Shown piece after piece: positions 36,490 to 47,958 of a DNA stretch of 64,000 bases (positions within the stretch are counted from its first letter, which is position 1; the number at the start of each line of letters is the position of its first letter). Position numbers and translations under genes: made by a program. This DNA is from Rutidosis leptorrhynchoides (taxonomy: Eukaryota; Streptophyta; Magnoliopsida; Asterales; Asteraceae), in the NCBI RefSeq assembly GCF_046630445.1, contig NC_092340.1, positions 38,440,501 to 38,504,500 of the forward strand, given 5' to 3'. The notes below the pieces were generated by a model. The model was given only the letters and a program-made list of their open reading frames with translations, was not told the origin of the DNA and ran no database searches.

Positions 36490-37725
36490 TGTAAGACCCT
36501 AATATTTATTATACTGAAGTGTAAATATGCTACATTGAGTGCAGAAAGCATTGTGTAATTAAACAAAGCTCAGATTCTGCCCAGACATGGGTGCGCGCCG
36601 CGCACTAGCCCAGCGACAGAATCTGTCTTTTTCTATTTTTGAGTTTAATGAAGGGCATTTTGGTCTTTTCACATGAGGCCGGATCTCAGGCCATATCAGC
36701 TGGTTTGGATTCACTTTTGGATCATATTTCACATCCATAAACACTCTCAAACTATTCTAGAGAGAGGGGGAGAATTCTAGTGAGAGAATTAGGGTTTTGG
36801 AGAAGAAGGAGCTTGATTTGATCAAAGTCTCGGGTTTTAAAGTTGTTCACCTCGTTCCTAGCTACGTTTTGGTTGTTGTGGTAAGTTCTAACTCCGAATT
36901 TCATCAATTGATTTTGATATTCAAGTTAGGGTTTGAACTTAAATTGTTAAGAAACCCATTTAAACTCATGAAGTGGGTTTAGTGATACTAGTAATCGGGT
37001 TTATTGTTATTGTTGGTGGATTTTGGGTTGGTGAACAAATTGGTTATGGTTAGGACTTGTAATTGAGTTTAATCACTAGGTTTAGTGATTATGGAAGTGT
37101 TAGAACCCATTTGTGTGTTTGAAAGACTAATTTTGGAATTTGGGTCAAAATTAGGGTTTATGGGCGATTTTGAGATTGCTAAGTGTTTAACACTTATGAT
37201 TGGGTTAATTTGGCATATTAGGACCATTGTCGCTAGTGTTAGTGATTATTGGTTAGTTTGGGCGCGTTTTGTGCTTGGAAGTGCATTTGGGTCAAAATGG
37301 CACTAAGTGTCTAATTGAGTTGGTTTGTAAGTCAACCCTAATTGTGTTGCTTGTTTCGTGATAATGGATTAGGTACTTTCCATTGACGTGTTGCGGATTA
37401 CTTGGAAGCATTCATCAAGGCGACAAGGTGAGTGTAAATATCCTATATGCATATGTATGTGTAGGATGGGTGCGGGTCGGGTGAAGTGGTCTCGGTCATA
37501 GAGCTCACTTCACATATAGTTGGTTTTGATGGACTTGTGTATAGGTCCAATTGGCACATTTGTGCATTTTGGTTGGCCACCTTTGGCGAGGGGCACACTT
37601 TGTGTATACATTATCGCGTGGACGTGTGATGTGGAATTATATAACCCCAATGGCGAAGGGTTAACCTTGTGAGTGGAATAATTATGCGTGTGGATATATA
37701 ATGTATTTATTTGTGTAGTATGGAT

Positions 37726-38056
37726 GTGGCATTGTCGCGTTGTTTAAGACACCACGTTCTAAGTAACGAGTAGTATTGTCGCGTTGTTCAAGACACTACT
37801 CATCGTTTAATCGACATGTGGTATTGTCGCGTTGTCTAAGACACCACATTGTCATGAGAGTGGATGTCGCGTTGTTCAAGACACCACTCATCGTTTTGAT
37901 TGGCATGTGTATTCGTCGCGTTGTTCAAGACGCCACATTGTCATGGGGGTGAGTGAGTCGCGTTGTTCAAGACATCACCCGGGGATTAGTGATTACGCGG
38001 TGTTTAAGTAACACTAATGGATGTTATGAACTCCGACGGTCTTTTAAGTACCGTTC
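37726..38056 (+). repeat. Array of about eight hairpins with a conserved loop, 5' LTR
   Basis: Successive foldable units at 37,726-37,755, 37,768-37,801, 37,816-37,849, 37,858-37,889, 37,905-37,938, 37,947-37,980, 37,985-38,018 and, weaker, 38,028-38,056. The loop and inner stem are near-constant (TGTC-GCGTTGTTCAA-GACA). The outer arms differ from unit to unit yet stay complementary: GTGG/CCAC, GAGTAG/CTACTC, ATGTGG/CCACAT, GAGTGG/CCACTC, ATGTG/CACAT, GGGTGA/TCACCC, ATTAGTG/CACTAAT. In unit 5 the inner stem changes to CGTC/GACG with both sides altered. Confidence 0.85.
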
Positions 38057-38119
38057 CCTTGTTCGATTGGTTAACCATGGTTATTGTGTTGTAAGCGTAA
38101 GCATTTTATGTTATTCGAG

Positions 38120-38120
<1 letters not shown>

Positions 38121-38214
<94 letters not shown>
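38121..38214. repeat. (TA)n microsatellite
   Basis: About 47 TA units in the 5' LTR; the 3' LTR counterpart at about 47,632-47,710 is shorter, as expected for slippage after insertion. Confidence 0.95.
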
Positions 38215-38216
<2 letters not shown>

Positions 38217-38826
38217 GTTGTATTGTCGTGATGTAGTTAGCCCTCCGGGTGTAGCTTGTTGGCATTATTCACATCGTTGTTGGTGAACTATTATTTTGTT
38301 GATGTATCTTTAGCTCGTTGCTTAGTGATCGTACGGTATGCTTAGATTAGCTTGCCTTTATGCTTGGATGCTCCTGTATGCGGTATTTGTTATTTTGTGG
38401 CGTGTCCATTTTATTCATATATATGTATGTAGTATATTTTCACTCACTAAGCGTTAGTTTACCCTCTCGTTGTTTACCTTTTTATAGATTTGCATGGATG
38501 CGGTGGCTCGGGTAAGCGTGGGACTAGTGGACTCGCGTAGTTGCTCTAGAGGGCTTGTTTTTGGATTGATTAGGATTGGGTAGCGTATCCCCAATCGTCA
38601 TGCTAGGCTTTATTTTGGAGTAAAAGTCGTGTGGTCGAAACTTGTATTTTGTACTTAAAGGGTAAATTGGGCATATGTGGGCCCGGTGTCGTAAAACTCT
38701 TTTTATTAATGGAACGTGTTAATTTTAACTATTGTAATATGTTGTGAAAAGCATTTGGTCTAAATGTGTCGGGAAGTCGTAGATCTTTTCGCGTGAGTTG
38801 GAAAATCCGGACAGCGGGCTGCCACC

Positions 38827-38866
38827 CTGTGCGCGCCGCGCACAGGTGGGTGTGCGCGCCGCGCGC
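38827..38866. repeat. GC palindrome pair at the 3' end of the LTR
   Basis: CTGTGCGCGCCGCGCACAG (centre 38,836) and TGTGCGCGCCGCGCGC (centre 38,859), 23 bp apart. The 3' LTR copy (56,963-57,002) has the second arm as GTGCGCGCCGCGCAC, a perfect palindrome. Confidence 0.9.
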
Positions 38867-38947
38867 CCCATCTGGTCAGTCCAGTCAGTTTTAAATTTTT
38901 TTTTTATTCCGCGTTTTTGGTCGGTTAACGGGTTGGGATGTTACAAG

Positions 38948-38963
38948 TGGTATCAGAGCATGG
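38948..38963 (+). other. Primer-binding site of the outer element
   Basis: TGGTATCAGAGCATGG starts two bases after the LTR end. It is the initiator-Met class with a perfect TGGTATCAGAGC. Confidence 0.85.
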
Positions 38964-39383
38964 TCTAAGGGATTTAGGTGACTTGAAATAGGTGCCTAGA
39001 CTTAGACTTTTATGTGTGCTTAATTTGTTGCGGGACTTGTAGGATTACGGGTCGGAATGGGTTATAGTTAGTGTCTTGTTTGTAAATGGACTAACGTTTA
39101 TATTAGTAATGCGGATATTATTAATATATTATTGTGTTGTGATAATAATTCTCACGTGTGTTTTTATCGCGTAGAATTTTGTTTGTGTTTGTTTATATCA
39201 TCGAGCGAGGCGGTCGTTGTACTAACAAGTTGATACGGCGTGTATACGTAATAAGGACTTGCAAACCTTATTACGGGTGCAAATCGTGTCTAACAAGTGA
39301 TGTACGATGAGTGTTTAGCAAGATGGGGCGGTGTTATGCGTGTGGTTTATACGTTCGTGATCTAATCGGTTGCATTCCTTAGA

Positions 39384-39970
39384 ATGAAAACGGAAGACGG
39401 ATGCGGAACGAGTGAGCCTATTCACGAAGGGAAAGATGAGTTAACGTTAAAGATTGAGGCCGTGTTTGAACAATATGTCTCGTTTTCACCGGCAAAGTTA
39501 AGGAAGTAACCAATGAGTTGGTCGAAGGATAAATGATGGAAATGGTCCGAGACTAAGTGACTAAAGTTGTAAAGGAAGAGTTTGAAAAGAGGTTTCCCAA
39601 ACCTCGAGGTAGTGATGATGAAGATGTACTTGCAAGGTTAGGATTACATGGTGCTCATGGTAAGAGGGCACGAGGTACGCCTGAAGGCGTCGGGAATGTG
39701 AAGAAGGAGAGTAAGAAGGGTTACAAGCTTACGTGCTTTAAGTGTGGGGAATGGGGTCATTTGGCACAGGATTGTACGGTGGTGTCTTTAGGCTCAATCT
39801 GGTGTTTCATTTGCCGGATGGAGGGACACCGGAAGTCAGAGTGTTCCGAATCGCATGACGATCGGGTTAGGAGGTTAGAGCGCGAATACATGATGGGTAG
39901 TGGAGCACGGAAGCCCAACAGGGCTACATCAGGTACCTTTAGTACGAAATTATATGTTGTTCATTTGTAA
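39384..39970 (+). pseudogene. gag remnant with two zinc knuckles
   Basis: A 42-codon frame from an ATG at 39,384 (MKTEDGCGTSE...) ends at TAA 39,507-39,509. After two further stops a second frame runs to 39,970, with a coiled, charged start (EEFEKRFPKPRG) and two CCHC-like knuckles: CFKCGEWGHLAQDC and CFICRMEGHRKSEC. The spacing C-x2-C-x4-H-x4-C is intact in both. No capsid core, protease or pol follows. The frame at 39,557 starts with GTG directly after a stop, so there is no proper start. A truncated nucleocapsid region is the best reading; whether it is still translated is unknown. Confidence 0.7.
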
Positions 39971-41339
39971 TAACATGCAGTATGTGCGTAAGTCTTAGCT
40001 AAACTTCATTCTCCGTTGGAGATAATTCGTAGCAAGCGGGCGATTTACGTTTATGGTTTCGGTTTGCTCTCAGTAGAGGGTATAATGTCATACCCCGTCC
40101 TAATCCATCTGGACGAAGTCACCAACATCTGGTCTCATTGCGATGATTGACTCCAAATAATGTCTTTAAAATGAGCAAATGCACAGCGAAAGATTTCTTT
40201 CATACCTGAGAATAAACATGCTTTAAAGTGTCAACCAAAAGGTTGGTGAGTTCATAAGTTTATCATAAAACAATAAAATTCATCATTTTGATAGACTACA
40301 AGATTTAAATGCTGCATGGTACAAATGGGCCCGAATCCTATACCCACTTGTAATGTACATGCGATATCTTTTAAATACAGTACACATTTCTCGTGTACGA
40401 AACCATTTTTCATAAATCTTAGTAACCGTACACATATCTTGTGCACAAAAATAACATACACATAACCTATGTATAAAAATCATTCTCTCGATACATAACA
40501 TTAATATCAATTGGTGGCAATTATCATGTCCACATAATTCAACGGTGGCAATTATCATGTCCACATAATTCAACAATAATCCGCAGAACTTCTGTCTGCA
40601 TAATAATTCATTCGAGGAATGTTTTGCTTGTGTCTATCTCGTCAAATATTTATAAAAGCATTTCATGTATTCGCAGTTCAAAATATATTTCAAAAGCATT
40701 TAATAAAGCAGTTGTAAAAACAGCGCATGTATTCTCAGTCCCAAAAATATAAAGAGTAAAAGGGAGCAAATGAAACTCACCTAATGTATTTTGTAGTAAA
40801 AATACATATGACTAAATTGAACAATGCAGGGTTGGCCTCGGATTCACGAACCTATATCATTTGTATATTTATTAATATACATAGTTGTAATCAAACAATT
40901 ATATATATATAAATTTATTAGTCTTTTTATATTAATAGTATATATATGTTTCATTTATTTCATTTTGTTATATAAAGATATTAATTTTTGTTATGTTATA
41001 TGTGTATTAATATATTTTTAATATATATATCAGTTGTATATTATAATAGTAGTTATAATAGTACTAAAAATAATATTAATATAGGTAAAAATGATAATCA
41101 TGATAATACTTAGTGTTACTAATAAAATATATTAAAGTTAATAATTTTTGTTAATAATAATATTAATGATAGTAATAATAGTAATTTTAATAAAATTGAT
41201 AGTTTTAGCAAAAATAATATTTTTAATAATAATCATAATAATAATAATAATAATAATGATAATACCAGTAATAATTTTTATAAAAATAAGATTAACAATA
41301 ATAGTGATAATAATAATAATCAAAATAATAAGAATGCTA

Positions 41340-41600
41340 CCTTCATGTAACAAGCTTAAAGAAAAAAACAATCATCACTACCAGACTCGAACTCACAACC
41401 TCTTGCTTAATCCCAACACCTTATACCATTCCGCTATTTCTATTTTCCTGACATAGATCGCCCATTAAACCTTTTAAGTCATAAACCCTGTTTCCTTCTT
41501 CTACTCCTTCTTTTTCTTAAAAGAAATGCCCCAGCCTGGGCTCGAACCCCAGACCTCTCGAATAACACCAACACTCAATACCACTCCTCTATCTCCTGCG
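41340..41600 (-). repeat. Two tRNA-like modules in the solo LTR
   Basis: On the minus strand, first module (about 41,600-41,515): ATAGAGGAGTGGTATTGAG resembles an A box, and GGGGTTCGAGCCC is a close match to the B box (GGTTCGANNCC). Second module (about 41,440-41,375): ATAGCGGAATGGTATAAGG and GTGAGTTCGAGTCTGG give the same order with a slightly weaker B box. Each is about 70 bp from A to B end. They do not close into a clean cloverleaf with acceptor stem, so these are tRNA-derived or tRNA-like, not tRNA genes. Confidence 0.5.
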
Positions 41601-43536
41601 TATCTGTTTTACTTCTTGATTAAATTTTACTTAACCCAATATTCTGTTTTAATATCCCACCTCTTTAATCTCAATTAAGTGGCACTTGCCTACTCCCACT
41701 TTATTTGTTAAAAGCCCACGACTAGAATCCACTTAGGCTGGGTCCATTACCCTAATAAACTTCACTGGTGATCGAGATAATATAATTGCATGTGGGGTTA
41801 TTTTTGATTAATAAAAGTCGGCCATCACATTTTAATCCCACCATCGATTTAAAAAAAAAAAAAACTCGATACATGATAAAAACTTTCAATTTGTACATGG
41901 GATTCTCATAGACTATCACCATCATCACTTATTAGAATCTATTTCTTTTTTTTTTCTTAAATATTCATGTGGGGTTATGCTGTATAAGTGTTGGCTAATG
42001 AAGTAAATGGAACAAAAAAGAACACGCCAAATGAGTGAGCCAAATTGTCTACCACTTTTCCTTACTTTATCATACCTATTTAATTGTGCTCATCAATCTT
42101 GTGATCATAAAGTAAAAAAGTTATATCGTAGCAGTAGCAGAAGAGTGATTGAAAATTGTGGGTTTATGATGGGTTGTTTTGAAAGGAAACCGTGGAGAAA
42201 AAAATGAAGGATGGCGAGCAGCTGTTTACGAGATTAGAAAAGAGAAGGAAAGGAATGAAGGTGTTTTGTTGGTGATTCGATGATGACAATTTGGTGATGG
42301 AGTGATTTGTTGATGGGTTTGGTTTGTAAATAGAGAACACAAAAATATCGAGTTAGGGCGATGGTGTTTGATCATTATGGGGTAAAGGTGGCGGTTATGG
42401 CTTTTGTTAGTAATCAACTAAACAAGCAAAGAAACGGGTTGAGTCTATAGTGGTGATCAAGTGGGTTTCGATAGATATAAGTGGGTTTAAACACAAGTGG
42501 GTTTCGATGTTGAAGTGGTGTTTTACGATGACGAAGGTGGTAGCCGGTTGGTGTTTTGAATGGTGTTGTATGTATATATATATATATGTTCCAAATATGT
42601 GCATGTTTATTATATCTAAGGAGTTAAGATAAGTAAAAGCAAAAACAGAAAGTGGAATTTGGAGTTTGAATTGTTGTGGTTTGATTGTTACCTGTAACTA
42701 ACGCTCATAATATTGACGATGGCCGAAGATGATGATGGTGTGAGACTCATTCTCACAAAATAGAAGTCAAGAAATAAAAAGAAGAAAGGTGATCAAAGGT
42801 GGTGGGTTTCTCTTGGTGGTGGTAGCCGTGAATTAGAGTGGCCGTGGAAGATGAAGTGACTCATGGTGACCAAGATGATCAAGTTTGGTGAATGTTTTCT
42901 CTGATGCTCTCTCAAGTATATGCATATATATATATATGGATATATTAGAAGAAAATCATATATGGATATATTAGAAGAAAATCGACAAGAACACTGTATT
43001 GTACAGGAAAAAAAATGAATTTATAAATAAAAAGTGATTTTGATTGTTAACTGAATTTGTTGTTTGTGGAATAGATTGGTACGAATTTGACAATCAAAAA
43101 TAGTGTGAAAGTTACCTTAAACAACTTTTGATTCCCCTTTGTACGTATGGTAATAGATTAATAATTAATAATTATAATTATAATAATAATTAAAATTCTA
43201 ATAATATTAATAACAAAATTAGTATTAATAATATTAATGTTATCAAATAATACTATTAATCATTAATGATAATTATAATAAATTGTATTATTTTCTAATG
43301 AATATAACTATATTTTTAACTTGAACTTACATTTACTATATAAATATTATAAGTTATCAATTATACCATAGTTTATATAATTGAATATTTATGCACTATT
43401 ACAATATACATATAATAATCTATATACATAGAAATCATTTATATGTAAATTCATTTTAAATTACAACATAATTATTTTGTATCTTAATTCACATATTTAA
43501 TTTTAAATGTTTGCATTATATCTTAAAATTTTAAAT

Positions 43537-43540
<4 letters not shown>

Positions 43541-43596
<56 letters not shown>
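43541..43596. repeat. (TA)n microsatellite in the solo LTR
   Basis: About 27 TA units. Confidence 0.9.
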
Positions 43597-43779
43597 TTAC
43601 ATATTTATTTACAAACAGATTGTTCGTGAATCGTCGGGAACAGTCAAAGGTCATTTGAATATATGAACATAGTTTCTAAAATTTTCGTGACTCAACATTA
43701 CAGACTTTGCTTATCGTGTCGGAATTATATAAAGATTAAGTTTAAATTTGGTCGGAAATTCCCGGGTCGTCACATATAA

Positions 43780-45960
43780 GTGGTGTGTTGTGCCTTGAAC
43801 CTATGGTGCGAATCCTTGGGTGCTTAAGCATTTTGGTTGGTATCGGGTCATTAAGCTCGTTCGAGTGAGACCCTTAAGATTTCAATTGTGTTGTGCATGT
43901 TATTGATATGGGTGACGTTCCTAATGGAAGTACCCAATGGTGACGCTTGATTGTCGGGCGAAGGGCGTAAGACTTGGTGCAACCAAGCATTCCTTAGTAT
44001 TTGGGATATGTTTCTACCAAACCATGGAAATGGCTTTTGGTGTTCGGTCGTTAAGCGCGTGTTCGCTTTCGCGTTGAAGTGGACGAACCATGAGGTCCGT
44101 CGGGTGGATTGAAATTCTTGAAATCAAGTGTTGATCTCGTTGTATGTTGGTAAAGGAGTCTACGTGATGCGACATTAGGTGCCTTTTTATACCTACTAGC
44201 GTGGTGTTCGACTCCGATTGTGTTGCGGTTACATTGTACTTAGGGTACCGAAGTGAAACCCTTAGGTACATGAGTGATCGGGTGAAATTTGACAAACTAA
44301 AGCAATTGGATGATTGCGAGTGTATAGTTCGTGTAATTGTGGTACACTTTTCGTTCGAAGTGTTTAAGGATAGGTTAAGATCCTTGATATGCTCAAAGTT
44401 GGAACAAGATATGGTGATGGGTCGTGTGAACCCAATTATTGGTAAAGTCTACCTTTGGTAGCATTGTACGGGTGTACGAGATGCGGTTATGGAACGTAGT
44501 TCCAAGTGGAGGAGTTACACTCCCGCACAAGGAGGTTTTAGTGTGAGATTTTGGACAATGCTTTTGGTAGATCCGAAATTTTTGTCGGGACCTAGATTTG
44601 GTCGGTTTGAGGTAGAGTACAATTTCGGTTAAATTGTACTTATGATTTTGGATTTGAAATATCACCAAGGTGGTAATGTGGTAAATATCGTTGAGAGATA
44701 ATGGACGGGTATGGTGAGCAAGGTGAAATCCCTCGGTTAAGGGATGTGCGTATCGGATTCTCTTCTAGAGAATTTTTGTTTTGTGCCTATGTTTGATATA
44801 GGTGGTTCTTGCTCGATTGTATGGATGGTTAGTGGTATCCGTTAGGGTTCACTATAGTGTAGTAGAGCGCGATGTTGCACTACTCGTTATTTGAGGCCAA
44901 AAGTGCGTATATGATTGGTGAAGCATGACTTTCGGGGTCCGCTGACTTCATCATGAGATTGTTGATTGGTGAAGCATGACTTTCAGGGTCCGCTGACTTC
45001 ATCATGAGATCGTTGATTGGTGAAGCATGACTTTCGGGGTTCGCTGACTTCATCATGAGATCGTTGATTGGTGAAGCATGACTTTCGGGGTCCGCTGACT
45101 TCATCATGAGATCGTTGATTGGTGAAGCATGACTTTCGGGGTCCGCTGACTTCATCATGAGGTCGTTGATTGGTGAAGCATGACCTTCGGGGTCCGCTGA
45201 CTTCATCATGGGATTATTGATTGGTGAAGCATGACCGTACGGGGTCCGCTGACTTCATCATGGGTGTAGTGTTATATCGGTGAAGCAGGACCGTAGACGG
45301 AGTCCGCTGACTTCATCCGGTGTTGAGATTTGGGAAGTAGGTCGCGTGTAGTTTTCGGCCAGCCTTCATGTTGTTGGATGTGTGAACTATCGGTGGTTTT
45401 ATACGCCAATGGTGCGGTCGTGAGGACCATGTCGTGGGATTAGTGATGCGATAGCCGTGCTTCACTCACATGTTGTTACGGATGTGACAATAGTCGATTT
45501 TGTACACCTTGGGATCTAGCGTTTCCATGATCATTTTGGGCGCTATCAGTTTTAAGAGTTTGATTATGATGTTACGGTAGTGCGTATAGGTCGTATTGCG
45601 CACTACAAGGGATGTTAGTGATTGGTGTTATCCGTAAGGATTCGTTTGGTTCGGTCTTCATCGTTTCGGGTTGTTGACCTTAGATTGATACCTGGTTGCT
45701 TTTAGCATTGTACTCGGTAAGGGTACGCCAAGGGATTGATATCTCAGTAAGAGATTGGTTAAGTTTTCCCGATGTGAGGAAATGTGTAAGGTCTTAGTGC
45801 CGAAATTGTGATGTGGTAAATCACGGATGACGACTTTAGTTGTTAGGGGTGATTCATTGGGGAAGAGTTGCCTAGGAAAGTCGGATTGGGAATTATGTTT
45901 GAGGACCGTGGAATGCTCCGTTTGGTTAAATGACGAGGATCACGAGGACGTGATCGATTC
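43780..45960 (+). other. Non-coding interior of the outer element
   Basis: No frame with a recognisable domain on either strand. The text is moderately GC-rich compared with the LTRs, with repeated phrases (GTTCGAGTGAGACCC, TCGTTCGAAGTG). It ends in the purine run TAAGTGGGGGAGAGT (45,961-45,975) before the 3' LTR. The most ordered part is the tandem array at 44,913-45,317. Confidence 0.6.
44913..45317. repeat. 51-bp tandem array, about eight units
   Basis: Units start at 44,913, 44,964, 45,015, 45,066, 45,117, 45,168 and 45,219, exactly 51 bp apart, with a diverged eighth from about 45,270. Each contains GGTGAAGCATGACTTTCGGG and CCGCTGACTTCATCATG. TGGTGAAG and CTTCATCA can pair (one G-T), so each unit can form a hairpin. 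A minus-strand frame repeats a 17-residue unit only because 51 is divisible by three. Confidence 0.95.
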
Positions 45961-45975
45961 TAAGTGGGGGAGAGT

Positions 45976-47629
45976 TGTAAGACCCTAATATTTATTATAC
46001 TGAAGTATAATTATGCTACATTGAGTGCAGGAAGCATTGTGTAATTAAACAAAGCTCAGATTCTGCCCAGACATGGGTGCGCGCTGCGCACACCCATGGG
46101 TGCGCGCCGCGCACTAGCCCAACGACATAATCTGTCTTTTTCTATTTTTGAGTTTAATGAAGGGCATTTTGGTCTTTTCACATGAGGCCGGATCTCAGGC
46201 CATATCAGCTGGTTTGGATTCACTTTTGGATCATATTTCACATCCATAAACACTCTCAAACTATTCTAGAGATAGAGGGAGAATTCTAGTGAGAGAATTG
46301 GGGTTTTGGAGAAGAAGGAGCTTGATTTGATCAAAGTCTCGGGTTTTAAAGTTGTTCACCTCGTTCCTAGCTACGTTTTAGTTGTTGTGGTAAGTTCTAA
46401 CTCCGAATTTCATTAATTGATTTTGATATTCAAGTTAGGGTTTGAACTTAAATTGTTAAGAAACCCATTTAAACTCATGAAGTGGGTTTAGTGATACTAG
46501 TAATCGGGTTTATTGTTATTGTTGGTGGTTTTTGGGTTGGTGAACAAATTGGTTATGGTTAGGACTTTTGATTGAGTTTAATCACTAGGTTTAGTGATTA
46601 TGGAAGTGTTAGAACCCATTTGTGTGTTTGAAAGACTAATTTTGGAATTTGGGTCAAAATTAGGGTTTATGGGCGATTTTGAGATTGCTAAGTGTTTAAC
46701 ATTTATGATTAGGTTAATTTGGCATATTAGGACCATTGTCGCTTGTGTTAGTGATTATTGGTTAGTTTGGGCGCGTTTTGTGCTTGGAAGTGCATTTGGG
46801 TCAAAATGGCACTAAGTGTCGAATTGGGTTGGTTTGTAAGTCAACCCTAATTGTGTTGCTTGTTTCGTGATAATGGATTAGGTACTTTCCATTGACTTGT
46901 TACGGATTACTTGGAAGCATTCATCAAGGCGACAAGGTGAGTGTAAATATCCTATATGCATATGTATGTGTAGGATGGGTGCGGGTCGGGTGAAGTGGTC
47001 TCGGTCATAGAGCTCACTTCACATATAGTTGGATTTGATGGACTTGTGTATAGGCCCAATTGGCACGTTTATGCGTTTTGGTTGGCCACCTTTGGCGAGG
47101 GGCACACTTTGTGTATACATTATCGCGTGGGCGTGTGATGTGGACTTATATAACCCCAATGGCGAAGGGTTAACCTTGTGAGTGGAATAATTATGCATGT
47201 GCATATATAATGTATTTATTTGTGTAGTATGAATGTGGCATTGTCGCGTTGTTTAAGACACCACGTTCTAAGTAACGAGTAGTATTATCGCGTTGTTCAA
47301 GACACTACTCATGGTTTAATCGACATGTGGTATTGTCGCGTTGTCTAAGACACCACATTATCATGGGAGTGGATGTCATGTTGTTCAAGACACCAATCAT
47401 CGTTTTGATTGGCATGTGGATTCGTCGCGTTGTTCAAGACGCCACATTGTCATGGGGGTGAGTGAGTCGCGTTGTTCAAGACATCACCCGGGGGATTAGT
47501 GATTACGCGGTGTTTAAGTAACACTAATGGATGTTATGAACTCCGACGGTCTTTTAAGTACCGTTCCCTTGTTCGATTGGTTAACCATGGTTATTGTGTT
47601 GTAAGCGTAAGCATTTTATGTTATTCGAG

Positions 47630-47714
<85 letters not shown>

Positions 47715-47958
47715 ATACGTATAATGTTGTATTGTCGTGATGTAGCTAGCCCTCCGGGTGTAGCTTATTGGCATTATTCACATCGTTGTTGGTGAACTAT
47801 TATTTTGTTGATGTATCTTTACCTCGTTGCTTAGTGATCGTACGGTATGCTTAGATTAGCTTGCCTTTATGCTTGGATGCTCCGGTATGCGGTATTTGTT
47901 ATTTTGTGTCGTGTCCATTTTATGCATATATATGTATGTAGTATATTTTCACTCACTA
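45976..47958 (+). mobile_element. 3' LTR of the outer element, first part
   Basis: Begins TGTAAGACCCTAAT after the polypurine tract and matches the 5' LTR until the nested insertion at 47,959. It keeps two GC palindromes near its start (46,078-46,092 and 46,100-46,114, centres 22 bp apart), where the 5' LTR has one, and the hairpin array at 47,235-47,565. Confidence 0.9.
47235..47565 (+). repeat. Hairpin array, 3' LTR copy
   Basis: Same eight units as at 37,726-38,056, with a few changes since insertion (for example TATCGCG for TGTCGCG in unit 2, GTCATGTTG and CCAATC in unit 4), so some stems are slightly weakened here. Confidence 0.85.

Larger units (their letters stand above)
36490..38945 (+). 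mobile_element. 5' LTR of the outer element
   Basis: Starts TGTAAGACCCTAAT, ends GGGATGTTACA. It aligns along its whole length with 45,976-47,958 plus 56,584-57,081. Contents in order: one GC palindrome (36,591-36,605), a leader-like CTCTAGAGAGAGGG region near 36,755, a hairpin array (37,726-38,056), a (TA)n tract, and a GC palindrome pair near the 3' end (38,827-38,866). An open frame at 37,085-37,306 recurs in the 3' LTR but has no recognisable domain. Confidence 0.9.
40086..43774 (-). mobile_element. Solo LTR (gypsy, Tekay-like) inside the outer element
   Basis: On the minus strand starts TGTGACGACCCGG (43,774) and ends GGGGTATGACA (40,086). The target duplication TATAA is perfect (40,081-40,085, 43,775-43,779), and no internal sequence or second LTR is present, so this is a solo LTR left by LTR-LTR recombination. 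Part of it (about 40,140-40,260) matches 775-890 of the LTR at 519-4,140. It contains an AT-rich tract (40,860-41,340), two tRNA-like modules (41,340-41,600) and a (TA)n run (43,541-43,594). Confidence 0.9.

Noticed and set aside
37726-38056. CRISPR-like array in the LTR
   Set aside because: The constant part sits between changing inverted arms, spacing is irregular, the host is a plant, and there are no cas genes. Hairpins in a retrotransposon explain it.
41515-41600. A true tRNA gene
   Set aside because: A and B boxes are present, but I could not pair an acceptor stem or find a proper anticodon arm.
44880-45209. A 109-residue protein of 17-residue repeats
   Set aside because: The 51-bp DNA repeat is a multiple of three and makes an open frame automatically. 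The eighth unit and flanks do not continue it, and the other evidence points to a DNA/RNA structural repeat.
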